From the NCBI GenBank assembly GCA_030685235.1, contig MU839186.1, positions 92,992 through 156,991 on the forward strand: 64,000 nucleotides of DNA, written 5' to 3'. This stretch comes from Copromyces sp. CBS 386.78. Taxonomy: Eukaryota > Ascomycota > Sordariomycetes > Sordariales > Sordariaceae. Position numbers and translations under genes: made by a program. This document shows, in pieces, positions 1 to 10,990 of the stretch. The stretch's first letter is position 1. Every line of letters starts with the position of its first letter. The notes beneath the pieces were generated by a model. It was given only the letters and a program-made list of their open reading frames with translations, searched no databases and was not told the origin of the DNA.

Positions 1-286
1 AGTGGGCAATCCTTCCACGACAGTTGATGCTGTGACGCGAGATCGAAAATCTTGCTTCCAAAAACGTCACCCTCACGACAACAACCATCTTCTCGCCCTC
101 TCGCATTCGACCATCCGCACACAGTGAACGCAACCCGCATCGCAAATTAGACGTGCCGCTCAGCAAGCAACCCTCATTGCTGCCGACCATCAACACCTCC
201 GACCTCGTCTATCGAACACCAGCGACTGTGCAAATCAAACTGCACAGTCAGGCGCATTGCCACCAGGGTTCACTTAAAAGTCCTTT
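1..286. other. 5' flank of the F-box gene
   Basis: C-rich and A-rich leader-like sequence upstream of the ATG at 287. A short open frame from 153 is not supported by composition or homology. It probably holds the 5' UTR and part of the promoter of the F-box gene. I see no clear TATA or operator. Confidence 0.5.
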
Positions 287-3200
287 ATGCACCCAGGCTC
301 GACCGAGACTCCTGTATCGTTACCCCGGGATCCAAATCCAATATTTTCCGACCAAGCCGCCCAACATGGCTCGCCTCGCTCCCAGCCAAGCTCCCCAGAT
401 GACGCCTCTCCCCACGAGAGCATCTTTGGCGGAGATGTCGCTTCTGGGAGTGACGATGGCCACCGCTTTGATCAAGACTTTGGCCGACTGAGGGCTGCCG
501 ACTATGTCTCCGCCGCCCAACCTGGTATGACTGCTGGTCAACGCATCGCTGAATATGAGAACGCCTTACTGCTGTCCCGACAGCATACTCCGCATACCTT
601 GGCATTTCAAGTCGTTAAGAAGACTTCTTCCTTGCCGGGACGTGTCAAGTTGACAGACTTTCCTAATGGTATGTACATCCGCGTCGCGTGGTCGATGTCC
701 TCATTATGCTAGGCTTGTAGCTTACAGATGCTTTATCAGAAATCCTGACCCATATCCTATCGCATCTGCACCCCGATTCCCACGGAGACGTCGCTCTGGT
801 CTCGAAGCGCTTCTACCATCTCGTTGCGGCCCCATATGCCTGGCGCAGAGCCTTCCTGCGCAACTTTCCTGACCAAGAATCGCTCCTCTCGGCAAAGAAA
901 AAGAGCGAGTTCGCCAACGAAGATGGAGAGGTGGACAGAATTCGCTCCGAGTCTCGGTACTTTGCCAGACTGAGCGCCATGGCCACCTGGCGTAGCGAGT
1001 TTCTTCTCCGCACCCGGCTGCTGAGGAGCGTGTCCCGCGGGAAACCGGACGGCTCCTCGCAAATGACCATCCACTCAGGAAAGAAGGCAGCTGCCGTTCT
1101 GACGTATAGCCCAAGGCTTTCCTGGATGGTCACTCATCTGCATGCCGTGTTCTCGGGTAATCGGAACGGGCCGCGGGTGATGCATGGGTCTAGAGATATA
1201 GGAATGGCGTCTGTCAGTGATCCTACGACTGGGAAAATCGAGAAGCTGGGTATGGATGACCAGTTTCAGTTCCAGCAGCTGGATGAAGTGCATCCCGGTC
1301 TCGTGTACTATGGAATGGGGGACGGACCGGCAGCACTCCCCAACGTCATCGATGTCAGTCAGCCCTATGGTCTAATCGGCGCTGAAGCGTTCCCTGGTGG
1401 TCGGGTCTACTTCAAACCACAAGGTCAACTGCGCGGCCGATTCCTGGGAATCGTGCCGGAAACCGTCGATGACGAGCCTGAGGTCCCCAAAATTCCCGAG
1501 CTCTTAGATGCCGTCTGCTCCGTTTGGATCGCAAAGTCGCCCAATGTACCGACAGCGACCGACTCGATGATTGGTATGTTCACTGGCTCAACGCTCGGCA
1601 TAGTGACTGCTTATACCCTTGGTTATGAAATCTCGGGTCGCCGCGTCGGCAACCGGGTTGGCGAGATCACCGCACGCTGGGTGCTCAGTCCTGGCGTGCC
1701 TATTGTGGACATCAAGGTCGATGACAACTACAACCTGAGACGCAAAGGCATGAACAGGGTCTGGGCTGTGGCTCTGAACGCACTCGGAGAAGTTTTCTAT
1801 CTCATCCAGACGCCGACTCCTTCTCCAACCCGTGGAAAGTCGACAACTCTGCTCAAGGATGCCTGGGATGCCGGACGCACTGCTTATTGGGAGATGATCG
1901 AAGCGACTCGACGTGCCGCAACTCCTGATGATTTCGACAAGAACGCAGTTGATGGTTCATACTCACCGCGTACATCCGCAAGTTTCATGAATCTGAGCAA
2001 GCCACAGATTGTTGCTGAGGCGCGAGAGATAGAATCTTTCTTCCGCCGTAAACCAGCTGATTTTCGGAAGGCTTGCTTAGGCTGGGACATGCAGCGGAAA
2101 CTCGAAGTTGACTTTGCTGCCGGAGATGAAAGTGGCGGCGAGGCCATTTTCAAGATTGATTGCGGTTTGGAGGAAGGCGTGCCTCCTGCCATTCGGAGAT
2201 ATGTCAGACACAAGACAAGCCCGGTGGTCAGTCCGGAGAAGGTTGCGGCCTTGTTGTCTTCAGCACCCACAGCCTCCATCTTTGGAGGTACGGAGACGCC
2301 GAAAAGCTTCGATCATGTTCCTCAGTATACCACCGGCGATGGAGAGAAGCCTATGGCGATTTATGCTTCCAGCGAGTCACCCTCAACTTCAGCCACGCCC
2401 GCGGGAGACATTATCAACGGTTGGTCTGTCACCGACTACAAGCTTAAGATGCCTCTTGGTGCAGAAATCACCGCAAGCGCGATTGATTTGTCGCATTATG
2501 CTGTCATGGCAGCATTTGAGGACCCTCTTTGCTTCGAGAATGATGGAAGTGGTGCCACGTCCCAGGAGATTCCTGGTCGCCGCGCCCGCTATCTTGCTGT
2601 TGGAACCAGCACCGGCTCAGTGAATGTGTGGAACATGCGAGATCACCATTCTTCCCATGTGGTGAAGCCCTTGCGGGTAATTCAGACCGACTCACCCGCC
2701 ATCTCGAGTCTTGCCCTTTCAGCTCTTTATCTACTTCACGGCGGCACTGACGGTGTGGTCCAAGCATGGGACCCGTTGGCTTCAACAAATGAGCCTATCC
2801 GAACCCTCAATGCAAAGATGTTGGGCCGGATCCTTCGTCCCATTCTCTCACAAGCTCCCGCGATGGAACGGAATGTCTACTCTGCTGTTCGTGCCATCTT
2901 CTTGGATCCTGATCCGACCGTCCTTCGAGGTGTGTCGGCATGGGGCAACAACATCAGGTTTTGGTCTTACAGCTCCACGAATCAAACCCCAGGCCGGAAG
3001 CGACGCCACCGACACAACGATGTCCATGGCCGGCTTACCAGTCGTAGGACCAGCCACCACGTCTCTGGCTTCATTGCCGCGGAAGAGGCGGAGCTTATTC
3101 ACGAGGAGGAGACGCGCACTCGCGAGATGGCTCGGCTCCGTTCGCGGTTTGGACAGGGCTTGGCAGATATGACCGAGGAAGAAGCACTTCTTTATGCCCA

Positions 3201-3939
3201 ATTGGTTTCCGAGGAGGACTTCATCAAGCAAGAGTCGCTTCGGTTGGCAGCTGAGGCAGAGATGAGATCAACTGCTGATGAAGAATGGGAACACTTGCCG
3301 TCAACGGGAAGCAGCGCTGACCAGTTTACACCGGAAGCCAGTCTTCCTGGCGCTAGCCCTAGTGTGACGGGAAGCGGCGCAAATCTCCCAACTGTCAACG
3401 AAGAGTCAGAGGAGGAAATGATTCAACGCGCTATCCGCCTGTCACTGCTTGAAAGCGGCGGCGGCGTAGATGATGGTGCTGCAGTGGCACCAGCACCGGC
3501 ACCTGAACCAGCAGTAATGGCAGAAGCAGAGCAGTACCCTCCTCGCAGCCCGAGTCCCCTACCCGAGTTCTCGATCAAGGTAAAGCCCTTGAAGGGCAAA
3601 GGAAAGGGCAAGCAACTTTATGTTGCAACTGGATCCTCCTCATCTCACTTCCCCGAGACCGATTACACCGACGGCTCGGCCTTCGGACTGGATCCTTCCG
3701 ACATCGCCTACGATACCGCCCCGGCAACAGCAAGTGCAACCGTCGATTTTGGCACTGATCTTGATGATGATCTGGCTCTTGCTTTGAGGTTGAGCTTGGA
3801 GGAGGAGCAGGCTCGCCAGAGCCGGATGGCACGTCAGAACGATATGGCTATGGGTTCTGAAGTTCGACACGCGTTGGAGAATTCGGAAGAGTTCCCGAGG
3901 TTGGGTGTGAAGGGGAAGGGTAAGGGCAGGATGATTTGA
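287..3939 (+). CDS. F-box / WD-like / UIM protein (Ufo1-type SCF substrate receptor)
   Basis: Two exons, 287-668 and 728-3939, joined by a 59-nt intron (GTATGT...ACAG), give about 1197 aa. The splice restores an F-box near residues 123-170 (LTDFPNDALSEILTHIL and following). A weak WD-like segment lies around 748-872 (RYLAVGTSTGSVNVWN). The acidic C-terminal third carries three ubiquitin-interacting motifs: EEEALLYAQLVSEED (about 945), EEEMIQRAIRLSLLE (about 1021) and DDLALALRLSLEEE (about 1139). In yeast the combination of F-box, WD repeats and UIMs is diagnostic of Ufo1, an SCF ubiquitin-ligase receptor whose UIMs affect SCF turnover and hand-off of ubiquitylated substrates. The role here is inferred from that architecture. 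The ATG at 287 is the first in frame; the exact start is less certain than the rest. The C-terminus is Lys/Gly-rich (KGKGKGR). Confidence 0.85.
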
Positions 3940-4068
3940 AGGGGTTATGCGGTCAATGCGATGGAATGTAGATGTGTGTGCAAGTTGTTGTGTGTTGGTG
4001 CTTGGAAAGTTGGAAGTTCGCTTTGTCGTAGTTGGCTTTGATCGTATCGCTCTGGAGCATCTTCAGGT

Positions 4069-4097
4069 TGGTACATCATAGGGCAACTGGCTTATCG

Positions 4098-4137
<40 letters not shown>

Positions 4138-4363
4138 TTAAAAAAAAAAAAAAAAAAAAGTTAAAAAAGTTTATAATTCAAATGTTGGCAAAGAGTTTTT
4201 TTTTTTTATTGATCACAAACCGCCCCCGGGACGTTTACTAGAAAAATTANNNNNNNNNNGTTGGTGGTTGGAATTTTTGTTTGTGGGTTTTTGGTTTTTG
4301 GGTTTTTTTGTTTCGCTGTGGTGCATTTTACGTGTGGTACATCATTGGGCAAATGGCTTTTCG

Positions 4364-4397
<34 letters not shown>
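4069..4397 (+). repeat. Near-identical flanks of the assembly gap
   Basis: A 31-base segment ending in a long T run occurs at 4069 and again at 4335. Both copies start TGGTACATCAT and end TCGC(T)n, with three mismatches between them. The gap lies between the copies. This pattern is typical of two unmerged contig ends reading the same locus through a homopolymer, though a genuine tandem duplication is possible. Confidence 0.6.
4250..4259. other. Assembly gap (10 N)
   Basis: Ten ambiguous bases. The gap sits between two T-rich, low-complexity stretches, and the sequence on either side is partly duplicated (see the flanking repeat). The true size of the gap is unknown. Confidence 0.98.
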
Positions 4398-5089
4398 CAA
4401 AGCCCTCTATGAGGATGAATAGAAGCGCAGAGTTGTTTGAAGCCTCTTCGGATTGATTTTTTGCGCAATCCACCATCCACCATCCGATGACTTTGGGGCG
4501 GTGAGTCGCATGTGCACCTTCCTCCTCCATTTGGCAGGTCTCTAAGCGGCTGCCTGGCTTGTCACGAAACAAATGGGAAGGAATAGGTACCTCTAGGGAG
4601 TTAGCGCTCGGCTTTGTGAAGGCCCGGGGTGTAAAGCCGGCAAGTACGGCCGATTGACTTGTGCAAGGAAGGAGCTCGACACAATGTCGTACGGCCCGCA
4701 GTGACTGAACCGTGCCTAGCAGGTACATCATGGATGGTTGAACAGGCATTCTCCCCAGACGGTGAGGTCTCATCTGCATCCGAATTTGCGAAAACCAAGA
4801 CGTTTCAGGTGTTGTACAGATAAAGGGGTCCGAGTTCGAGAGATACAGAGACGGGGTGTTTCAACCCTGCCTATTCAGAGTTCCTATGCGAATACACGAC
4901 GATAGTGATCTCATAGGTATACATGATATTATAAAGATGAAAGTAGGTCTTTCTTCCAACATGTCTGTATGCTTCGCGGGTTATCTCCCTCCTCCCAATC
5001 TCGTACTGAACTTGTACTGAACTTGTTCACTCAATTCCTTTTCATATGACGTGACAGACGACCTACCTTCACCATGGAGCCACTAATCA

Positions 5090-6050
5090 AGAATAATATG
5101 TTCTACTGAAAAGAATGGGCCACGATCAAAATGCGTGGGCGTGGACCAAGAATATTTCTGGAAGCCAGATGTTGTCAAACGGTTTCCCTGGCTTGGAGTC
5201 ATCCCTTTGATTTTGAGTATATGCTGTGAGTACACTGCTACTACCTCCTAGAGTTAGGCATCGATCAAATTCAGCAAAGCTAACTACTACCTACGGCCAC
5301 TTGCAGGCACCGGAGTCGCCGTTGGGGTAGTCCTCGAAGCGACCAAAAGCCTGACAAGGACTGGACCGGGCTGAGGCAACCGGGTATTCTTTTGGCTTAT
5401 ACCTCGACACTCGCAAACTTTTTGATGGGGGATCCAGGTTCAAGGTGCACTTCTCGCCCGGATTTTCATATGTGGTTCTAGAATTTCAGGCCAAGATCCT
5501 ATTCGGATCTCCGGGGCATCATGCGATAACTGTACTTTGACTGTTAAGGTGAGCGATAATTGATACCTGTCAATATCATTGATCCCATCCTGGATTACTC
5601 CATGTTTGAACACCATCGAACTCTCGGTTCCTTCACAGAGGCTGACTTCATTAAGCCATTTCTTCAGGCCTGAGGATTCGACGTCACGAACTGCACAGCC
5701 TACAGGGAAGACCACTACGCTTACAACATCACAAAGACTGTCGGCCCATACCGAACCGGTATATTCCAGTCGGATGTTGTTGCCTATCCTAGCCCAACTA
5801 CACTCCATCTCCAACTGTACCTCGACTCCTCAACATTACCTCGAGGCGAAAAGTCTCTCTCGGGTGTAATGGCTACCTTGAAACACACACTTGCTACCTG
5901 AGCCCTGCGTACAGGCCGCAAAGATATTCGGCTTCGTCATGTTCTTCTGATAGTAGAGCAAGAAGCGGCCTGGAGTCCGCTGATGGCATATATGTTTCCT
6001 CTTCAGATCAGTAGCAACATGAGAAACAAACGAGAGTGAACGGTCTGTTT
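5090..6050 (+). pseudogene. Decayed or fragmentary fungal membrane-protein gene
   Basis: Convincing coding sequence on the + strand is broken by stops and frame changes. Around 5120-5225 the frame reads DQEYFWKPDVVKRFPWLGVI and continues into a hydrophobic stretch. A plausible intron (GTGAGT near 5226, acceptor TGCAG near 5306) leads to TGVAVGVVLEATKSLTRTG, followed at once by TGA. A shift then gives QPGILLAYTSTLANFLMGDP. A last open block at 5674-5898 (GFDVTNCTAYREDHYAYNIT onward, 75 codons) follows a TGA and ends in TGA; the same frame continues open to about 6045. The W-x-P motif before a transmembrane helix resembles N-termini of large fungal membrane proteins such as the DUF3433 family, but I cannot confirm the family. 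A multi-exon gene with introns I misplaced is the alternative to a pseudogene. Confidence 0.35.
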
Positions 6051-6700
6051 GAGGGTTGTAGTAGTAATGCTTCGGACTGCCACCATGTCATTTTGTCGAT
6101 GGCATCGAAGTTCGATTGTTGTGAGGTGGTAGGTAGGTTGATGGTCGGCATCGTTGAAGAAACTGTATGCAGACAGGTTTTGTGGTGTCGGGCTTGGAGT
6201 AAGGAGAAAAGAACGAGAGAAATTTGTCTCGGAGAAAAAATTTGAAAATCGGGGAAGAGGAGCCAAAATAATGAGGGCTCGGCATTCAGTGTTCAATATT
6301 CGTATGCCCGTAAAAAAATACTCCGAGAGGCAATATTATGCATCGGCCGAGGACACATCCCTAGCGCTGCTTCTTGTCCGCATGCTGCAGATGTGGACTT
6401 GCATGCCCGGGACACTCAAACAGAATACCACCATCCACGATTGTTTCGGAACGAAAAATTGCTTGGTTTAAAGCTTCGAAGCTAGGCATAAGGTATCATG
6501 CCCTTATAATGGCAGTGGTTATGGTGAAAGACAATTTCTTGGGGAGATTTTAGGTCCATGTGCCTGTTGGTGAGGAATGCTCAGGCTTTCTCCGTTCGGC
6601 TGTTTTCAAGGATTTCCATAAATAATTGGTCAAACAAGGAACAAGCATGACCTGCCATGGTTATTGGGTTCAACATATCCATATAACACTAAGTACTATC
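6051..6700. other. Intergenic, no gene seen
   Basis: Short open frames on both strands overlap each other and none has homology or convincing splice signals. It lies between the decayed gene and the unresolved minus-strand gene. Confidence 0.5.
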
Positions 6701-6708
6701 GTAGACTT

Positions 6709-7721
6709 TCAAAGTGACCATCTTTTCTGTTCTATGAACAGATCGAGTATATGTGCACACGGCTCCTCCGCTGCGACATTCTGGCAAATGGTGTTGTAGG
6801 GCGATTGCTCAAGATTCCCAGCGTCCTGGGTCTGGACGATGTCCGATATGCTCTCCCAAATAAAACGCGAATTTACCATCCTCACACCTCTCAAACCGGA
6901 TGCATTTCATGGCCTTCTTGATAAAAGTGGGCGGGTGTCTAGTTCTGTAGAAGCATGTCCCTGCGGCGACTTGTCGATCCTTGTGTCCGCGATAGAAGAC
7001 GCCGTAAAGACAGAATCGGAACTCGGTTTTGGAATCTTCCAGGAAGTTCATCCAACCATTGAGTTGATGACCCCCGAAAAACGGAATATAGGCGATTGAT
7101 GGCTAGGTAATTGATGATCCACTCGACGTTAATTCCCGGTTCATGAAGCGTATCAGCGACCCCATCAACAGCATCCCACTCAACTAGGTCGAGGGGGGTT
7201 TCGTCTTCACGTGTGCCACCAAATCCCCAAGGACAGAAGTCAACGTCATTCTCACCATCACCATCTATCTCACCGTCCTTCTTGCTGGGTAGTAACATCG
7301 CCGCCTGGGTGCTACTTGGGTGCATCTATTCGCAGCCATGGCATCTTAGTCAAGCTAATTTGCTCGACTGGGGGACTGCGTGCCAATGAGATGACAAGGC
7401 AGGCATTGCTTGATGCTCCTCTTTTGCGATGTTGAAAGTTTTGGAGGTGTTGGAGGTGCGGAGGCGATCCAATTGCGTTGTTAGTACCGTCTTGGAGGTC
7501 AAGAGTCTACGTCTAGAATTAAGAAATTCAAAGCTAGCGAGTGGATCTCACCTCATCGTAATGCTGTTATCGATCGTTTTTGAGTTGACATCTGGAATGA
7601 AACTCACCTTGAGGTCGGTCGACTTTTTGTTGACAACCCCGCGATGGGAATCTTTCTTGATGGAGGTGAACTTGAACACGTCGCTGTACATGAGCCTTGC
7701 TTCTTTGATGAAAGACTGCAT
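6709..7721 (-). CDS. Unresolved hypothetical gene (minus strand)
   Basis: An ATG at 7721 opens a frame, MQSFIKEARLMYSDVFKFTS and following, with a possible donor GTGAGT at 7607. If that donor is skipped, the frame runs on to a second donor (GTGAGA) and, after a 45-nt intron, into a further open stretch that stops before 7340. Two overlapping blocks lie downstream: 6939-7325 (acidic, with VDFCPWGFGGTREDETPLDL) and 6809-7051 (with TEFRFCLYGVFYRGHKDRQV). They need a frame change near 7050. A last open block ends at 6709. I recognise no family. It may be one gene with several introns, two small genes, or a gene carrying frameshifts. Confidence 0.3.
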
Positions 7722-8087
7722 CGCGATCGATATTGTGGTGTTGTTTGATTGATCTGGCGATGTGAGGGCACGAGTTGGAATTTGGAGGAAGGAGGAGAAG
7801 GGTGGGGAGGCTGGGCGAAAAGATTAGGGGCAGTACAGTACACAGTGGCGATGACATCACCACCCTTTCCATGACCGTCACCACTTGTGTAAAGTAACTG
7901 ACGAAGATCGCAATATTATAGTACTAATTGTCGTTTTGGGCACATTTGTTTCTTTTCTCTCATTTCATCAAAAGAAATACCAGCTGCTGAAAAGAGCACA
8001 ACCCAGCTCGCACGAACGACTCTTGAAGACATCAGATACACACAAAAACCACAAACACATAAACATCATCCAGTTTACAAACCCAAA
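7722..8087. other. Divergent intergenic region / promoter
   Basis: Between the unresolved minus-strand gene and the + strand small protein. The last 100 bases before 8088 are A/C-rich, as expected for a fungal 5' UTR. No other feature seen. Confidence 0.45.
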
Positions 8088-8483
8088 ATGTCCCGCCTCC
8101 TAACCCGCCTCCCCAACCGCGCCCGTCTCCTCCCCGTGGTCCCTCGCCGAACCATGGCCACCGAGCTCGGCACGTCCAAGTCTCCGCAAGCCGGCCAAAA
8201 GGGCTTCGTCTCCGTCGGCTCGCAGACACAGGGTGATTCGCCTTCGAACCAGGCTCCTACTGAGGTATGTTTTTCTTACGTTTTTATGTCGTGATTGATG
8301 ACGGATAGACCGACCTATCAGTGGATGTTGATGATGGGGATGGTATGCTGACGTGAACTGGGTACTTAGGCCGGACAAAAGCTTCAAAAGGAAAGTAAGG
8401 GGAAGCCGGATGGGATGAAGGGTGATTCGGAGGAGGCGAGGGCCGCGGGGGGTGGTCAGAAGGCTGGTTCTGGTCAGAAGTGA
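8088..8483 (+). CDS. Small basic protein with mitochondrial-type N-terminus, unknown function
   Basis: Exons 8088-8264 and 8370-8483 flank a 105-nt intron (GTATGT, branch CTGAC at about 8348, acceptor TTAG) and give 96 aa. The N-terminus MSRLLTRLPNRARLLPVVPR is Arg-rich, hydroxylated and free of acidic residues, which fits an amphipathic mitochondrial presequence. The remainder is Gly/Lys/Gln/Ser-rich and probably disordered; the motif GQK occurs several times. I recognise no domain. The clean intron, phase 0 on both sides, and the proper UTR-like flanks argue that it is a real gene. Confidence 0.65.
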
Positions 8484-8803
8484 GTGATGAAGTGCGTGAT
8501 GAGAAGGTGGAGAGAGGATGATTAGAAGTTGTACGATATGTGGATGTTGGATGCGGCAATGAATCGATGATTATGATATGATACTTGGTTGAGAAATGGA
8601 TGGTCTCTAACTTGGTGGCATGCTGCCGTGTGTTCAGAAGAGATAGTAGACAAATTTACGATATGAACTACTGGAACAGACAAATTCCTGGCTGGGCCGA
8701 CGAGGGTAGATAGCATGCATGAATCCTTTTTTGGTACCCGTAGATAAAAGTGACTTGGTTCATGTATGTAAATTTACACCATGTATCCCCCCGTCTCTCG
8801 CAT
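8484..8803. other. Convergent intergenic region
   Basis: Holds the 3' UTRs of the small basic protein and of the minus-strand membrane protein. No other gene seen. Confidence 0.5.
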
Positions 8804-10010
8804 TCACTTGCCACCGTAAAGCAACCAGCCAAGAGCGTACATAAGCCCGCCCTCCAAAGCGAATGTTACCATAACGACGATATGAAACGCAACCGTAATC
8901 CCGAAGACCTTGAGGTACATCTTGACCAGTCTAGTCCAACCTTCCCTTCCAAAAGTGGTCAAGGCGTCCCTCATGGTCAAGAATGTCTCGCTGCCGCCAC
9001 CTAGCACCGCAGGGTCCAGCTTACCCTTGAAGGACCGGTCAAAGGGGATGATGGCATCCTCAGTGGGCGGGAGTAGTGAGGCCTGCACGCGCACGAGGAT
9101 GACCTGCGTTGGGATCACGGCAAAAAGGTAAAGTAGGATAGTAAGAGCAAGCACTGGAATGCCCTTCAACAAGAACGTAGAAAGTCGAGTGTCCCTGTCC
9201 TCACCTGGGTAAATGCGGGTCGACTCCTGGTCGAGTCCAATTGGCAGCCCAATTATAAAAGCCAACAGGCGAGGGATTTCGACCGCCGCGACACTGGCAG
9301 CCCAGTGTGCTAGCAAAGGCAAGGCGGTGGCTTTGAAGACATAGCGGAATGGCAGAGTGCGACTGTACCAGGCGCGAGGGGAGGGAGGCGTGATGGCGAT
9401 GTGCACCCAAGCGGTTGACAGTTGCGTGAGCAGGACAGTAGCGATGAAGCTACCGACGAAATGTGGCAGGGGAGTGTAAACCGTGATAAAGGCGGCGAGA
9501 ATAACCGTCGAAAACAGGGTAATAAGCGCGCAGAACAGCCCGCGGCAGTAGCCTTCCCGGCCCCAAACCCAGAGAAGGCGATGCGTAGCGCGTAGGGACG
9601 AGGTAATGGGCTTTTCGTTGGCTTCGACGACCTCAAATTGGCCCGAGGGCGCAGAGCCCTCTTGGGCATCGAGTAGGACGGGCGTATATTCAGGCGGTGG
9701 GTTGGGGTCTTCGATCATAGCCAGCGTTGGGAAGACCGTGTGCGCTGTGTAATAGACCTGTGTTGTTGACGGGCGGTCAGCATAATGGACGGAGAGATGT
9801 GTCCACGAGATGGCGACCTACTCCAATGGCGGGATAAAGGAAAAGGAGGGCCGTGATGATGTATACAGCGAGAGGAAGCAAATCGAGAACGGCCTCGTCC
9901 GCTGAAGCTGGAGGCCTGTTGCCGCTGGGATCACCGCTGGCATCGTTGACTTCCACCTCGATATACCTCTTGGCGAGGCTACCGCCCAGGGCGGCGATGT
10001 GGTGTAGCAT
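8804..10010 (-). CDS. Fungal multi-pass membrane protein (family often annotated 'ubiquitin carrier protein')
   Basis: Exons 10010-9822 and 9757-8804 on the minus strand are joined across a 64-nt intron (GTAGGT, branch CTGAC, acceptor ACAG), giving 380 aa. The splice produces a first helix (VLDLLPLAVYIITALLFLYP), then VYYTAHTVFPTLAMIEDPNP and a short cytosolic stretch. Several further hydrophobic helices follow between about residues 130 and 375. A conserved-looking block ends the luminal/cytosolic loop (TEDAIIPFDRSFKGKLDP), followed by LTTFGREGWTRLVKMYLKVF and a last helix. This order matches a filamentous-fungal membrane family that databases often label 'ubiquitin carrier protein', apparently without biochemical support, so I assign no function. 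The ATG at 10010 was chosen because upstream in-frame sequence lacks coding character. Confidence 0.75.
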
Positions 10011-10990
10011 GTTGTGTATCCGGATGCGCTCGATCGTAGAGGTATTTAAGGAGACAAAGAGAGGATGCGAAAGTCGAAGGGCGCAGGATTGTGAAAAGAT
10101 GGAACGAGTGAGGATGGCCGATTCGGGATAAGCAAGAAATATCAATAGCAAGATGAACAAGTGGCAAACGATGGATTATCGGGAACGATGGACGAAGCGA
10201 AACCACATGGAACCTGAAATGAAACCAGAGGCGAGGCAGTGCATTGAGCGGGATGATCGCCCGTCTTATAAGTCATCCGCAAGGGCCGGACTGTTGCTGA
10301 CAGCCAGGGTATCCTTGACCAACACGATAGCGTGGCCCGCGTGGCCATCAGCGTTCCATCAGAGATGCAGTAACCGCCAATATCACCCACAAATTCTAGG
10401 CAGGCTGTGGGACTGTGGGCTCATCGTCAGGACCTGGAATCCATGGTTTTCGATGCACTGCCTCGGGTTTCTGAGACGGCGGGCAACATGGTCAGACTGA
10501 AGTTGGTGGCCGGGTGATACCGCTTCACGGTCCAGTTCGAACAGAGGCAAGAGGGTGAGCGCAGGACGAGCCGGCTCGTTGACGACCTTCTTTCAGCCTG
10601 CTTTGTCTTATGCCCTTCAAATAACCTCTCCCCAGCCGCCGTGAAGTCTTGTGAAGGTGAAGAGTGGTTTGTAACAAAGGACGTTGAAAATGATGGGAAT
10701 CTGCATGTCCCATCCCGCTTGATCACCTACCCGATTAAGTCGCCGAGCGGCCGCTCCACCCGCAAAAGGCGCTAACGCCAGCTCCTGCAGCCAGGCTGTA
10801 CCCCGCCTGAATTTCAGTGGGCACAAGGGCGCTTGCAGTTTGTTAGGGCGCGGCCTTGGCGGGGCAACCACCCCTGCAGCACCGTACAGGTACAGCAACA
10901 TCTCTCCACTTGGCCGTGACGACGTCCAAGCTTCTGAATGCATTCAACCTCAACCACAACACCACACACAAAACCAGACCAGCTTACCTC
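10011..10990. other. Divergent intergenic region
   Basis: Separates the minus-strand membrane protein from PPM1. It contains overlapping short frames on both strands and an A/C-rich 5' UTR just before 10991. No further gene seen. Confidence 0.5.

Larger units (their letters stand above)
3940..5090. other. 3' flank and low-complexity intergenic DNA with assembly gap
   Basis: Contains the 3' UTR of the F-box gene, long T and A homopolymers (4098-4158), the N gap and then ordinary sequence. Open frames rich in poly-Lys or poly-Phe here are products of the homopolymers. No gene seen. Confidence 0.6.

Noticed and set aside
4206..4456. Frames with poly-Lys or poly-Phe around the gap
   Set aside because: They translate homopolymers and the N run.
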